From: Prevotella sp.
GTDB lineage: Bacteria; Bacteroidota; Bacteroidia; Bacteroidales; Bacteroidaceae
DNA: 53,134 nt
Assembly (NCBI GenBank): GCA_024681875.1
Contig: JAILAA010000004.1
Coordinates: 1 to 53,134 of the forward strand
Direction: 5' to 3'
Part shown: piece by piece, positions 8,286 through 17,348 of the stretch
Layout: each line of letters begins with the position of its first letter
How positions within the stretch are numbered: position 1 is the stretch's first letter
Notes under the pieces: generated by a model
Databases searched by the model: none
Told to the model about the DNA's origin: nothing
The model's input: the letters and a program-made list of their open reading frames with translations, nothing else
Made by a program: the position numbers and the translations under genes

Positions 8286-9857
8286 ATGACAAGCGAACTG
8301 ATAATAGACGCCGGCCAGAAAGACATTGCCATAGCCCTGCTCGAAGACAAGACACTCGTGGAATATCAAAACGAGTCGCGGCAGGCCACCTTCAGCGTGG
8401 GCAACATCTATGTGGCGAAGGTGAAGAAAATAATGCCCGGGCTGAACGCCTGCTTCGTAGATGTGGGCTCCGAAAAGGATGCTTTCCTGCACTATCTCGA
8501 CCTGGGTCTGCAGTTTGACAGCTACGAGAAATACCTCAAGCAGGTGGAGAGCGACCGCAAGAAGCTTTTCCCTATGGCAAAAGCACAGCGGCTGCCCGAC
8601 CTGCCCAAAGAAGGAACCATACAAGACTATGTCAAGGTGGGACAGGAGGTGCTGGTGCAGGTGGTGAAGGAACCCATCAACACCAAAGGTCCCCGGCTGA
8701 CATGCGACCTGAGCTTTGCTGGCCGCTACCTGGTGCTCATCCCCTTCGGCGAGAAAGTGAACGTGTCGTCGAAGATAAAACGGAGCGAGGAGCGCTCCAG
8801 GCTGAAGCAGCTGATACAGAGCATGAAGCCCAAAAACTGCGGCGTCATCGTGCGCACCGTGGCCGAAGGGAAGAAAGCTGCCGAGCTGGACGCCGAGATG
8901 AAAGCTCTGCAGAAGCACTGGGAAGACGCCCTGACCGCACTGCAGCAACAACAGCAGCGCCCGTTGATGGTGTTCGAGGAGAGCAGCCGCGCCGTGGCCA
9001 TGCTCAGAGACCTGTTCAATCCGAGCTACGACGGTGTGTTCGTCAACGACGACGAGACATATAAGCAGGTGCGCGACTATGTGCAGATGATAGCCCCCGA
9101 ACGCGTGGATGTGGTCAAGCGATACACGGGCCAGGTGCCCATCTTCGACAACTATGGCGTGACGAAGCAGCTCAAGAGCGGCTTCGGGCGAACGGTCAAC
9201 TACGGCCACGGCGCATACCTCATCATAGAGCACACCGAGGCCATGCATGTGGTGGACGTCAACAGCGGCACACGCGTGAAGAAAGAGAACGGGCAGGAAG
9301 CCAACGCCCTGGAGACAAACCTCGGCGCCGCCGACGAGCTGGCACGGCAGCTGCGACTGCGCGACATGGGTGGGATAATAGTGGTCGATTTCGTTGATAT
9401 GGCCCTGGCCGAAGACCGGCAGATGCTCTACGAGCGAATGACGAAGAACATGCAGAAAGACCGCGCCCGGCACAACATACTGCCCCTGAGCAAGTTCGGA
9501 CTGATGCAGATAACCCGCCAGCGCGTCAGGCCGGCAATGGACCTCAGCGTGGAGGAGACATGCCCCACATGCTTCGGCAAGGGGAAGATAAAGGCCAGCA
9601 TACTCTTCACCGACCAGCTGGAGGCAAAGATAGACCGCATGGTCAACAAGATGGGCGTGAAGCGATTCTACCTGCATGTACACCCGTATGTGGCGGCATA
9701 CATCAACCAGGGACTGGTGTCGCTGAAACGACGCTGGCAGATGAAATATGGCTTCGGCGTGCACGTCATACCGTCGCAGAAGCTGGCCTTCCTCCAGTAT
9801 GAGTTCTATGACACCAACCGCCAGTTCATCGACATGAAGGAAAGCACCGACAACTGA
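8286..9857 (+). CDS. rng: Ribonuclease G/E family endoribonuclease
   Basis: The 523-residue protein matches the RNase G length and lacks the long RNase E tail. An S1-like RNA-binding region lies in the N-terminal part (TFSVGNIYVAKVKKIMPGL, FVDVGSEKDAFLH). The DNase I-like catalytic core carries the two metal-binding aspartates in VVDVNSGT and VVDFVDM. The zinc-link motif CPTCFGKGK is present and normally holds the dimer together. The enzyme cleaves single-stranded A/U-rich RNA and processes rRNA and mRNA decay intermediates. ATG at 8286 follows a terminator-like hairpin by 35 bp. Isoleucine codons here are mostly ATA, unlike genes right of 28 kb. Confidence 0.93.
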   Translation: MTSELIIDAGQKDIAIALLEDKTLVEYQNESRQATFSVGNIYVAKVKKIMPGLNACFVDVGSEKDAFLHYLDLGLQFDSYEKYLKQVESDRKKLFPMAKAQRLPDLPKEGTIQDYVKVGQEVLVQVVKEPINTKGPRLTCDLSFAGRYLVLIPFGEKVNVSSKIKRSEERSRLKQLIQSMKPKNCGVIVRTVAEGKKAAELDAEMKALQKHWEDALTALQQQQQRPLMVFEESSRAVAMLRDLFNPSYDGVFVNDDETYKQVRDYVQMIAPERVDVVKRYTGQVPIFDNYGVTKQLKSGFGRTVNYGHGAYLIIEHTEAMHVVDVNSGTRVKKENGQEANALETNLGAADELARQLRLRDMGGIIVVDFVDMALAEDRQMLYERMTKNMQKDRARHNILPLSKFGLMQITRQRVRPAMDLSVEETCPTCFGKGKIKASILFTDQLEAKIDRMVNKMGVKRFYLHVHPYVAAYINQGLVSLKRRWQMKYGFGVHVIPSQKLAFLQYEFYDTNRQFIDMKESTDN

Positions 9858-9969
9858 GAAAAATCTGCCGCACAATAGCAACAGACCGACAGTCAAACAA
9901 CGCCAGTCCAGTCACAACACATCTGACAAATCTCAGTACACAACTCTCAACTCTCAACTATTCATTGGT

Positions 9970-11154
9970 TTGACGCTTGAAACAACATTCTGGGTGTGCG
10001 CCTCACTGGTAGTCTATACCTACGTTGGCTACGGCGCTTTGCTCTGGCTTCTGGTCAGGGTGAAGCGCCTCTTGCGTAAACGCGCTTCGACACCCCCTGC
10101 CGACACACAGCTGCCCCACATGACGCTGATGATTTGCGCATGGAACGAGGAGGCCGTCATCCGCGAGAAGATGGACAACATACGCCGTCTGGACTATCCG
10201 GCCGACAGGCTGACCGTGATGTGGGTGACCGACGGCAGCACAGACGGCAGCAACGAGCTGCTGCGCCAATATGCAGAAGTGAAGCTGGTGTTCAGCCCTG
10301 AGCGCCGCGGCAAGGCCGCAGCCATGCAGCACGGGCTGAAAGAGAACACGGCCCCGTTCGTCGTCTTCACCGATGCCAACACTATGCTCAGCAGTGGCTC
10401 GCTGAGAGAGATAGCCCGCCTGTTTGCCAACCCCGAGGTGGGCTGCGTGGCGGGCGAGAAGCGCGTGGTGTCACGCCAGCAGGAAGGCATCGATGCCGAG
10501 GCCGCACAAGGCGAGGGACTCTACTGGCGATACGAGAGCCGGCTGAAACAGTGGGACGCCGAGCTATATTCTGCCATGGGCGCCGCAGGCGAACTCTTTG
10601 CCGTGCGCATGTCGTGCTACATGCCGGCACCGAGCAACGCCCTGCTCGACGACTTTATGATCTCAATGCTCATCGTCAGGCAAGGCTACCGCATAGCCTA
10701 CAGCGCCCGTGCATACGCCGTAGAGGGCGGCTCGGCCGACATGACAGAGGAAAGCAAGCGCAAGCGCCGCATAGCCGCCGGCGGACTGCAGAGCTCGTGG
10801 TGGCTCCGAGGCATGATGAACCCGCTGGGCGGATGGCGACGCGGACCGCGCGCCACGCTGCGCACAGCCACCGTGGCCTTCCAGCTGGTGTCACACCGCG
10901 TGCTGCGATGGACCGTCACACCGGTGGCACTCGTGGCACTCGTGCCGGTCAACGTCGCGCTGGTCATGCAGAACGCGGGCTGGATATACACCGCCGCATG
11001 GGTGGCCCAACTGCTCTTCTACACGGCTGCACTCATAGGCAAGCCAAGGGCCATACGCTATTTCGTGTTCATGAACATAAACGTATTCCGAGCAGTGCCC
11101 TACCTCTTCACACACAGCAACAGCGGCACATGGGAAAAGTCCAGGCGAGCATAA
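9970..11154 (+). CDS. Membrane glycosyltransferase family 2
   Basis: The 394-residue protein starts at TTG 9970; no nearby in-frame ATG preserves the N-terminal membrane segment (residues 5-25). The cytoplasmic GT2 domain includes MWVTDGSTDGS, GKAAAMQHGL, the DxD-like FTDANTM, and the acceptor-site LLDDF. A KRKRRIAAG segment corresponds to the (Q/R)xxRW region of processive synthases. Two or three membrane helices follow near residues 310-370. The enzyme moves sugar from a nucleotide sugar to a lipid or polymer, probably a surface polysaccharide. The short neighbour spacing to rng (112 bp) suggests an independent unit. Confidence 0.85.
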   Translation: MTLETTFWVCASLVVYTYVGYGALLWLLVRVKRLLRKRASTPPADTQLPHMTLMICAWNEEAVIREKMDNIRRLDYPADRLTVMWVTDGSTDGSNELLRQYAEVKLVFSPERRGKAAAMQHGLKENTAPFVVFTDANTMLSSGSLREIARLFANPEVGCVAGEKRVVSRQQEGIDAEAAQGEGLYWRYESRLKQWDAELYSAMGAAGELFAVRMSCYMPAPSNALLDDFMISMLIVRQGYRIAYSARAYAVEGGSADMTEESKRKRRIAAGGLQSSWWLRGMMNPLGGWRRGPRATLRTATVAFQLVSHRVLRWTVTPVALVALVPVNVALVMQNAGWIYTAAWVAQLLFYTAALIGKPRAIRYFVFMNINVFRAVPYLFTHSNSGTWEKSRRA

Positions 11155-11162
11155 CCATATTT

Positions 11163-11340
11163 GGAATTAAGAATTAAAAATTAAAAATTAAAAATTAAGA
11201 GTTAAGAATTAAAAGTTAACTCAAGTTCCGCAAGTTATGAATGCTTCGCACACAAACGCCGGGCTTGCGAAACTTGAAAAAGTTAAGAGTTAAGAATTCC
11301 GAGTTTACAGTTAAGAGTTCTGAGTTAAAAGCCAAGCTGT
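11163..11340. repeat. A/T-rich direct repeats enclosing a 13-bp hairpin
   Basis: The gap 11155-11486 holds degenerate repeats of GTTAAGAATTAAAAATT type. In their middle the arms CAAGTTCCGCAAG (11222-11234) and CTTGCGAAACTTG (11264-11276) pair with one mismatch around a 29-nt loop. The arrangement resembles a small non-autonomous repeat element. The rest of the gap holds the kinase promoter and a palindrome. Confidence 0.7.
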
Positions 11341-11363
11341 CACGAGGAAAAACAAAAAAATTG

Positions 11364-11375
11364 TGTACGCGTACA
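11364..11375. promoter_or_regulatory. 12-bp perfect palindrome upstream of the kinase promoter
   Basis: TGTACGCGTACA is a perfect palindrome 17 bp upstream of the -33 element of the 11487 operon. The position fits a regulator-binding site. Confidence 0.45.
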
Positions 11376-11392
11376 TGTTTTTTGAGAAAAAA

Positions 11393-11424
11393 GTTGCACA
11401 GTGAAAGATAAATCTATAAATTTG
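11393..11424 (+). promoter_or_regulatory. Promoter of the split two-component operon
   Basis: GTTG at 11393-11396, 20 nt, then TAAATTTG at 11417-11424 fits the Bacteroidota consensus. The start codon is 62 nt downstream. Confidence 0.75.
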
Positions 11425-11486
11425 CAGCGACTATCCGTATAATGTCCAAGGAAAGAAACAAGTAGAAAGAACAACGAGACAGAGCA

Positions 11487-12773
11487 ATGGAACAAGATGA
11501 GACAACGCTGCTGCAGCAGAGACTTGAGCAAAACGAGAGACTTCTGCTGGAGACGCGGGCAAAGCTGGAGGCGGCAGAGCAAAAGCTGAAGGAATATGAG
11601 GAGAAAGCGGCCAACGCAGAGAAGGCCAGCAAGATGAAAACCCTGTTCCTGGCTAACATGAGCCATGAGATACGCACTCCGCTGAACGCCATAGAAGGCT
11701 TCTCGCGCGTGTTGGTGGAAACACCTACACAAGAGGAGCGTATGGAGTATCTGGAGATTATCGACAGCAACTCAAACCGGCTGATGGCTCTCATCAACGA
11801 AATTCTTGACCTGTCGAGAGTGGAGGCAGGCGAGATAGTGCTGAAGTATGCCCCATGCAACACCGAACAGCTGATGAAGAACATACAGATGCTGTTCCGC
11901 TTCAGATGTCCGGAGACGGTGCAGATGAGGTACGAAATACCGCAGAAAGGCATCATGTTCAAGACCGACGAGAACCGGCTGACACAGGTGCTGTCGAACC
12001 TGGTGAGCAACTCGCTCAAGCACACACCCAAGGGGCGCATTACATACGGTTTCCGGCTTCTGGACCATGTGGACGACCCCGAACTGGCAGCACGCGGCAA
12101 CGAGTTCATACAGTTTTTTGTCAAGGACACCGGCTCGGGCATAGCCCCAGAGGACCTGCCGCGCATCTTCGGCACCTTCGTCTCGCGCGACGCCGAGACG
12201 CAGCAGGGCTTCGGTCTCGGACTGGCCCTGTGCAAGGTCATTGTGGAAAAGATGGGCGGAAAGATAGCTGCCGAATCGACCTTAGGCTCCGGCTCGACAT
12301 TCACTTTCACACTGCCCTTCCAAGGCCTTATCTCGGGTCACAACACCCAGCAGGCCAACATGTCAACCACCGGCCAGCGCACCATGATGACCCAGGCCAT
12401 GAAGAAAGACACAAGCAACATGAAGACCGTGCTCGTGGCCGAAGACGAGGACAGCAACTACGAGCTGGTGCGCGTGGTGCTACAGTCGCGCTACCGCCTG
12501 CTGCGGGCCCACAATGGCATTGAGGCCGTCAGCATGGCAGAGGAGCAGCCAGACCTGATACTGATGGACATCAAAATGCCTGAGATGGACGGACTGGATG
12601 CCACCCGCATCATAAAGGAGGTGACGCCCGAGCTGCCCGTCATCGCACTGTCGGCCCACGTCTTCGAGGCCAACATTCAGGCAGCAAAGATGTCAGGCTG
12701 CGACTATTTCCTGAAAAAACCATTCACCGTGGAAGAGCTGATAGAGACGGTGGAACGATACCTTGAAAAATAG
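11487..12773 (+). CDS. Cytoplasmic hybrid histidine kinase/response regulator
   Basis: The 428-residue protein has no signal peptide or membrane segment. Residues 1-50 form a charged coiled coil. HisKA follows with the phosphoacceptor H60 in NMSHEIRTPLNAI. HATPase_c spans about 155-280 with an N box around NLVSNSLKH, G1 DTGSGIAPEDL and G2 GFGLGLALCK. A linker of about 30 residues leads to a receiver domain (311-428) with acidic pocket EDED and phosphoacceptor D361 in LMDIKMPEMDG. There is no output domain, so signal must leave through a phosphotransfer partner or by protein contact. It is the first gene of a four-gene operon that ends with a sensor lacking a kinase, which could supply the missing input. 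Confidence 0.93.
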   Translation: MEQDETTLLQQRLEQNERLLLETRAKLEAAEQKLKEYEEKAANAEKASKMKTLFLANMSHEIRTPLNAIEGFSRVLVETPTQEERMEYLEIIDSNSNRLMALINEILDLSRVEAGEIVLKYAPCNTEQLMKNIQMLFRFRCPETVQMRYEIPQKGIMFKTDENRLTQVLSNLVSNSLKHTPKGRITYGFRLLDHVDDPELAARGNEFIQFFVKDTGSGIAPEDLPRIFGTFVSRDAETQQGFGLGLALCKVIVEKMGGKIAAESTLGSGSTFTFTLPFQGLISGHNTQQANMSTTGQRTMMTQAMKKDTSNMKTVLVAEDEDSNYELVRVVLQSRYRLLRAHNGIEAVSMAEEQPDLILMDIKMPEMDGLDATRIIKEVTPELPVIALSAHVFEANIQAAKMSGCDYFLKKPFTVEELIETVERYLEK

Positions 12774-12785
12774 TTTTCAGACAAC

Positions 12786-13847
12786 ATGGCTCGACTGGCT
12801 GTTTACAAATACTTGGCATTTATGATGCTCGTGGTCACGGCCCTCGTCACCGTGTTCACGCTGGCAGGACTCATTGGCGGCTATTTCGCACCCGCTGAAG
12901 GCAACACCGCGCTGGCCATGCTCGTCTATGTGCTGCCGCTGCTGGTGGCGGCCAACGTCGTGCTGATCATCTACTGGGTGCTGAGGCGCAAATGGATATG
13001 GGGCTGCATGCCCGTGGCGACACTGCTGCTCTCGCTGCCATACATAGGCACATTCTACCGCCCTGACCTGCTCGCCTCAAAACCCGAAGGCAAGACCACA
13101 CTGACCATAGCGACCTACAACGTGGCACGCTTTGCCAACGAGGTGTCGCCCTTCCGTTCGGAAAGCATACTGGCAGAAATGCGCCACCAGCAGGTGGAGA
13201 TACTCTGCCTGCAAGAGTTTCGCAACCAGAGCGGCGACCACAGCAACATAGAACGCTATCAGCAATACTATCCGTACAAAGCCGTGGGCCAGGACGACAT
13301 GGTCATCTTCAGCCGCTTCCCCATACTGGACAGCCAGACCATCAGCTTCGGACAGGGCACGAACAACAGCGCCATGTGGGCCGAACTGAACGTCAGGGGC
13401 CGGCGACTGCGCGTCATCAACGTACACCTGCAGACAACAGGCATCAACAGGTCGATGCGCCTGGCACAGAAAGCCAGCTACCAAGGGCAGAAGGTGGAAA
13501 GCAACAGGCTGCTGCGACTCATCTATGGCAACTACACACAGGGCATGGCCATACGCGGCGAGCAGGCCAAGATGGTGGCTGCCGTGCGCGACGAGTCGCA
13601 GCTGCCGTGCATACTCTGCGGCGACTTCAACGACGTGCCATACAGCTATGTCTATCGGACACTGAAAGGCGACATGGTCGATGGATTCCAAGAGTGCGGA
13701 ACAGGATACATGCACACCTTCACGGGAAAGAAGTCGGTGCGCATAGACTACATATTCCACGACGAACAGCTGAAGGGACAGACCTACTACAAGCAGAACC
13801 TGTCGTTCTCCGACCACCTGCCGGTGTATATGAAAATAGGATTCTGA
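12786..13847 (+). CDS. Membrane-anchored EEP-family phosphoesterase
   Basis: The 353-residue protein has about three hydrophobic helices in its first 95 residues, then an endonuclease/exonuclease/phosphatase domain. The family motifs are all visible: TYNVARF, LQEFR (metal-binding Glu), NVHLQ, GDFND, RIDYIF and SDHLPV with the catalytic His. Members hydrolyse phosphodiesters or phosphomonoesters of nucleic acids, lipids or inositol phosphates; the substrate cannot be read from the sequence. It starts 12 nt after the kinase stop codon, so it is in the same transcript. Confidence 0.87.
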   Translation: MARLAVYKYLAFMMLVVTALVTVFTLAGLIGGYFAPAEGNTALAMLVYVLPLLVAANVVLIIYWVLRRKWIWGCMPVATLLLSLPYIGTFYRPDLLASKPEGKTTLTIATYNVARFANEVSPFRSESILAEMRHQQVEILCLQEFRNQSGDHSNIERYQQYYPYKAVGQDDMVIFSRFPILDSQTISFGQGTNNSAMWAELNVRGRRLRVINVHLQTTGINRSMRLAQKASYQGQKVESNRLLRLIYGNYTQGMAIRGEQAKMVAAVRDESQLPCILCGDFNDVPYSYVYRTLKGDMVDGFQECGTGYMHTFTGKKSVRIDYIFHDEQLKGQTYYKQNLSFSDHLPVYMKIGF

Positions 13848-13896
13848 CACATTGACACACCGCAGGCTGAGCAGCACGCTTTCAAAAGCAACCATC

Positions 13897-14571
13897 ATGG
13901 CACACCACGACGCATTTCACCCCAGCCTGGATCTGGAACAGTTCATAGAACAGCAGATACTGCCGCGCTACCAGCAATTCGACCGCGCCCACGGCACGCA
14001 GCATGTGGTCAGCGTGATACGAAGGTCGATGGCCCTGGCACGACAACTGGGGGCCGATGCCGACATGGCATACACCGTGGCCGCATACCACGATCTCGGA
14101 CTGGAGGGGCCGCGCGCCATTCACCACCTGACCAGCGGACGCATACTCGCTGCCGACCAGAGGCTGAGGCGATGGTTCACGCCCGAACAGATACAGGTGA
14201 TGGTGCAGGCCGTGGAGGACCACCGCGCCTCGGCTGCCAAGGCCCCGCGCTCGCTCTACGGCAAGATCGTGGCCGAGGCCGACCGCGACCTCAATCCCGA
14301 CGTGGTGGTCAGACGGACCGTGCAGTTCGGACTGGCACACTATCCGGAGCTGAACAAGGAGCAACAGTGGGAAAGATTCTGTCAGCACATGGACGAGAAA
14401 TACTCGGCAAAAGGATACATCCGCCTGTGGCTCACACCGTCTGACAACGAACGGCACCTGAAAGCCCTGCGAGAGATGATAGCATGCAAGCCGAAGCTGA
14501 GACAGGCTTTCAACAAGGCATACGCCGAAGCCAACACCACAGACACACAGAACATCAAGAACAGCCTATGA
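13897..14571 (+). CDS. HD-domain hydrolase
   Basis: I use ATG 13897 (224 residues); an in-frame TTG at 13852 would add 15 residues of poor quality. The HD metal site is spread over HGTQHV, AAYHDLGLEG, VEDHRAS and AEADRDL, the order expected for HD phosphohydrolases. The C-terminal third is helical and basic. Such proteins cleave nucleotides or other phosphate esters. Its stop codon overlaps the next start (ATGA at 14568-14571), so translation is coupled to the sensor gene. Confidence 0.85.
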   Translation: MAHHDAFHPSLDLEQFIEQQILPRYQQFDRAHGTQHVVSVIRRSMALARQLGADADMAYTVAAYHDLGLEGPRAIHHLTSGRILAADQRLRRWFTPEQIQVMVQAVEDHRASAAKAPRSLYGKIVAEADRDLNPDVVVRRTVQFGLAHYPELNKEQQWERFCQHMDEKYSAKGYIRLWLTPSDNERHLKALREMIACKPKLRQAFNKAYAEANTTDTQNIKNSL

Positions 14572-17348
14572 ACAGCCATAGCAGAGAAATAATGAAACGC
14601 CAGCTGACCGCCACACTGTGCACGGCTGTGGCCGCGATGCTGACGTTGACATCGCCCGCAACAGCACAGACGCTACAGGCAAAGCTGAACCACTACAGCA
14701 CCGAAGACGGTCTGGCCAGCAACACCGTGGGACACATACTGCAAGACGACTACGGATACATCTGGGTGGCAACATGGAACGGGCTGAGCCGATTCGACGG
14801 CTACTCCTTCTACAACTACCGCACAGGCAACGGAAGCCGCATTGCCAACATGCACAACCGCATAGACGACATGGTGATTGACGGAGCACAAAACGTGTGG
14901 CTGCGAATGTACGACGGACGTATCTTCGTGCTGAACAGAACAACAGACAAGTTCGTGTATCCATTCGACGACGTCAACGGAGGCGATGACTTCCACACGT
15001 CGGTGCCATTGCTCGCAACAAGCGACGGCAACGTGCTTGTAAACATCAACAGCGTGGGACTGTTCATCATGAAGCTTGACCGCAACGGCATACACCACCG
15101 GCTGGTCAATGCCGACAGATACAAGATAACGTCGATGGCCGAAGGCTACCAGGGCGACATCTGGCTCGGAACGGACAAGGGCGTACACCGACTCGACGTA
15201 AGCAACCTGAACATCGAAAACAGCGCCGTCTTCCCCGACGAACAGATAACATGCCTCTACAGCAACGGGTACAACATCTACGGAGGCACACAAAACGGAA
15301 AGGTGGTCTTCTTTGCATACGGACAAGACCCAAAGGTGCTGAAGAGCGGCGGCTCTGCCGTCATGTCTATCCTGGAAGACAGCCACGGACTGGTCTGGTT
15401 CTGCGACGAAGACAACGGAGCCTCGCGCATAGACCCGAACACGGGCAACATAAAGCGCTTTGTCCACAACGTGCCCGTGAGGCAATATGACGGCAGCGGC
15501 ATGTTCACAGAGACAGCAGGGCATGTGTGGATCAGGATGACACACGGAGGCTTCGGCTACTACAACCGTGAGACTGACCAGGTGGAATACTTCCACAACG
15601 ACCCATCGAACAGCTGGAACCTGAACAACAGCGTCAATGCCTCGCTGGTGCTCGACGAGGGTGTCGTGTGGGAATGTACGGCCCGCAAAGGACTGGAAAA
15701 ACTGGAACTGCTGAAAAGCACCATAGAGCGGCGCATGCTGGTGCAGAACCCGCAGTCGGCCAACGACAACGAGATAAGGGCCATGATGTTTGACAAACGC
15801 ACGGGACGCCTGTATCTGGGCAACAAGGCGGGCACGCTGTTCGTGCGCTCGGCCGACGGCAGCATGCAGACCATCAACCACGACAGCCAGGGAAAGCCCT
15901 TCGGCCGACTCTATGGCATAACAAAAGGCAAGGGCGAGCTCTACCTCTCGTCGAAGGACAACGGACTGTTTGTCATGGGACGCGACGGGCGAATAGTCAA
16001 CTACCGCAACGACCCGAACGACAAATGGTCGATGAACAGCAACGCCGCATACAGCGCCGTGCAGGACAAGGAAGGCAACATCATGGTGGCAACATACGGC
16101 GGAGGCGTCAACGTGATAACACGCAAGGAGAACGCCAACGGAAGACAAGTGGTGCAGGTGCTGAACCCCGACAACGCCATGCGCGACTATCCGCTCAACG
16201 GCTACCGGAAAGTCAGGGCAATCGCGCTGGACAAGCAAGACAACACATGGGTGGGAACGTCAGACGGACTGCTGGTGATGAACCTCAGACAAGGGAAGCT
16301 GACGATACAACGCGTGCAGAACTCGGAGAAATACCCGGACAAGATACTGATGAGCAACGACATTGTCTGCATGGGGCTTGCTCCGAACGGCACGCTGTGG
16401 ATTGGCACCAACGGCGGCGGACTGAGCCATGTGACGGGCAAGGACCGCGACGGACACTTTCTGTTCGAGAATTTCGGAGCCGAGCAAGGGCTGCCGTCGG
16501 AAGAGATACGCAGCATAACGTTCGACGAGCAAAACAAGGTATGGTTCACCACCGACGCCACGATATGCTCGCTGGATCCTAAAAACGGCATCCTGACCAC
16601 ATACACCACGCTCGACGGCGTGGACAACACACAGACGAGCGAGGGCGCTGCCGTGGCTATGGGCAACGGCGACATACTGATAGGAACCATCGAGGGCTAC
16701 TATTTCATAGACAGGCGCAAGCTGGTGAGCAACAACAGCAACGCCCTGAAACTGCGCATCACTGACTTCTATCTCGACGAGCAGCTGCAGACACCGCGAC
16801 TGAACAGCAACTACGACTACTATGTGCCCGATGCGCGCAGCGTCACACTGCCGTCACACACAAGCGAGATAAAACTGCGCTTTGCCTCGCTCAACTTCCA
16901 GCTGCAGCATCGCGTACATTATATGTATATGCTGGAGGGCTACGAACACCAATGGATAAACGCCGACAAGACACGCAGCGTGACATACAAAAACCTGCCG
17001 TCGGGCAGCTACCGCTTCCGGGTGAAGGCTTTCCTGCTCGAAAGTCCGGAGAAATATGACATGCGAACGCTTGAGATAGTGGTGCCCCCACCCTTCCTGC
17101 TGTCCGGCTCGGCCGTGTGGCTGTATATACTGATAGGCATACTGCTGGCTCTTTGGCTGATGTTCTACAGACAGAACACACTGTGGCGACGCTATCACCC
17201 GGGCGAGAAAGCCTCATTCTTTGGAGTGGTGGAGACGCAACAGGCCCGCCACCAAGACACAGGCGACAAGCAGGCAGACAGCGAGCTGTATGAGGAGCCT
17301 CTCGACGACGCGGGCGTGGAGCTTATCCACGACGACGACGGTCAATAG
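14568..17348 (+). CDS. Two-component-type propeller sensor without kinase
   Basis: ATG 14568 overlaps the HD gene stop; ATG 14592 (MKRQLTATLC) gives a clean signal peptide ending at ATAQT and may be the true start. The 926-residue protein carries many Reg_prop repeats forming two beta-propellers (for example DDYGYIWVATWNGLSRFDG and NGTLWIGTNGGGLSHV), then a Y_Y_Y domain ending GSYRFRVKA. One membrane helix follows near residues 842-864, then about 60 cytoplasmic, acidic residues. In canonical hybrid systems this architecture continues into HisKA, HATPase, REC and AraC domains; here it stops. It reads as a periplasmic sensor that partners with the kinase at the start of the operon. The 3' end overlaps the convergent clostripain gene by 7 bp. 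Confidence 0.88.
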   Translation: MNSHSREIMKRQLTATLCTAVAAMLTLTSPATAQTLQAKLNHYSTEDGLASNTVGHILQDDYGYIWVATWNGLSRFDGYSFYNYRTGNGSRIANMHNRIDDMVIDGAQNVWLRMYDGRIFVLNRTTDKFVYPFDDVNGGDDFHTSVPLLATSDGNVLVNINSVGLFIMKLDRNGIHHRLVNADRYKITSMAEGYQGDIWLGTDKGVHRLDVSNLNIENSAVFPDEQITCLYSNGYNIYGGTQNGKVVFFAYGQDPKVLKSGGSAVMSILEDSHGLVWFCDEDNGASRIDPNTGNIKRFVHNVPVRQYDGSGMFTETAGHVWIRMTHGGFGYYNRETDQVEYFHNDPSNSWNLNNSVNASLVLDEGVVWECTARKGLEKLELLKSTIERRMLVQNPQSANDNEIRAMMFDKRTGRLYLGNKAGTLFVRSADGSMQTINHDSQGKPFGRLYGITKGKGELYLSSKDNGLFVMGRDGRIVNYRNDPNDKWSMNSNAAYSAVQDKEGNIMVATYGGGVNVITRKENANGRQVVQVLNPDNAMRDYPLNGYRKVRAIALDKQDNTWVGTSDGLLVMNLRQGKLTIQRVQNSEKYPDKILMSNDIVCMGLAPNGTLWIGTNGGGLSHVTGKDRDGHFLFENFGAEQGLPSEEIRSITFDEQNKVWFTTDATICSLDPKNGILTTYTTLDGVDNTQTSEGAAVAMGNGDILIGTIEGYYFIDRRKLVSNNSNALKLRITDFYLDEQLQTPRLNSNYDYYVPDARSVTLPSHTSEIKLRFASLNFQLQHRVHYMYMLEGYEHQWINADKTRSVTYKNLPSGSYRFRVKAFLLESPEKYDMRTLEIVVPPPFLLSGSAVWLYILIGILLALWLMFYRQNTLWRRYHPGEKASFFGVVETQQARHQDTGDKQADSELYEEPLDDAGVELIHDDDGQ

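Noticed and set aside
7566..9896. Long minus-strand reading frame of 776 codons opposite rng
   Set aside because: It is antisense to a clear RNase G gene, lacks family motifs, and its His- and Val-rich composition is typical of a shadow frame in GC-rich DNA.
14568..17348. Complete hybrid two-component sensor with a frameshifted kinase part
   Set aside because: After the stop at 17348 the sequence is occupied by the clostripain gene on the other strand, and no HisKA or HATPase remnants were seen in any frame.
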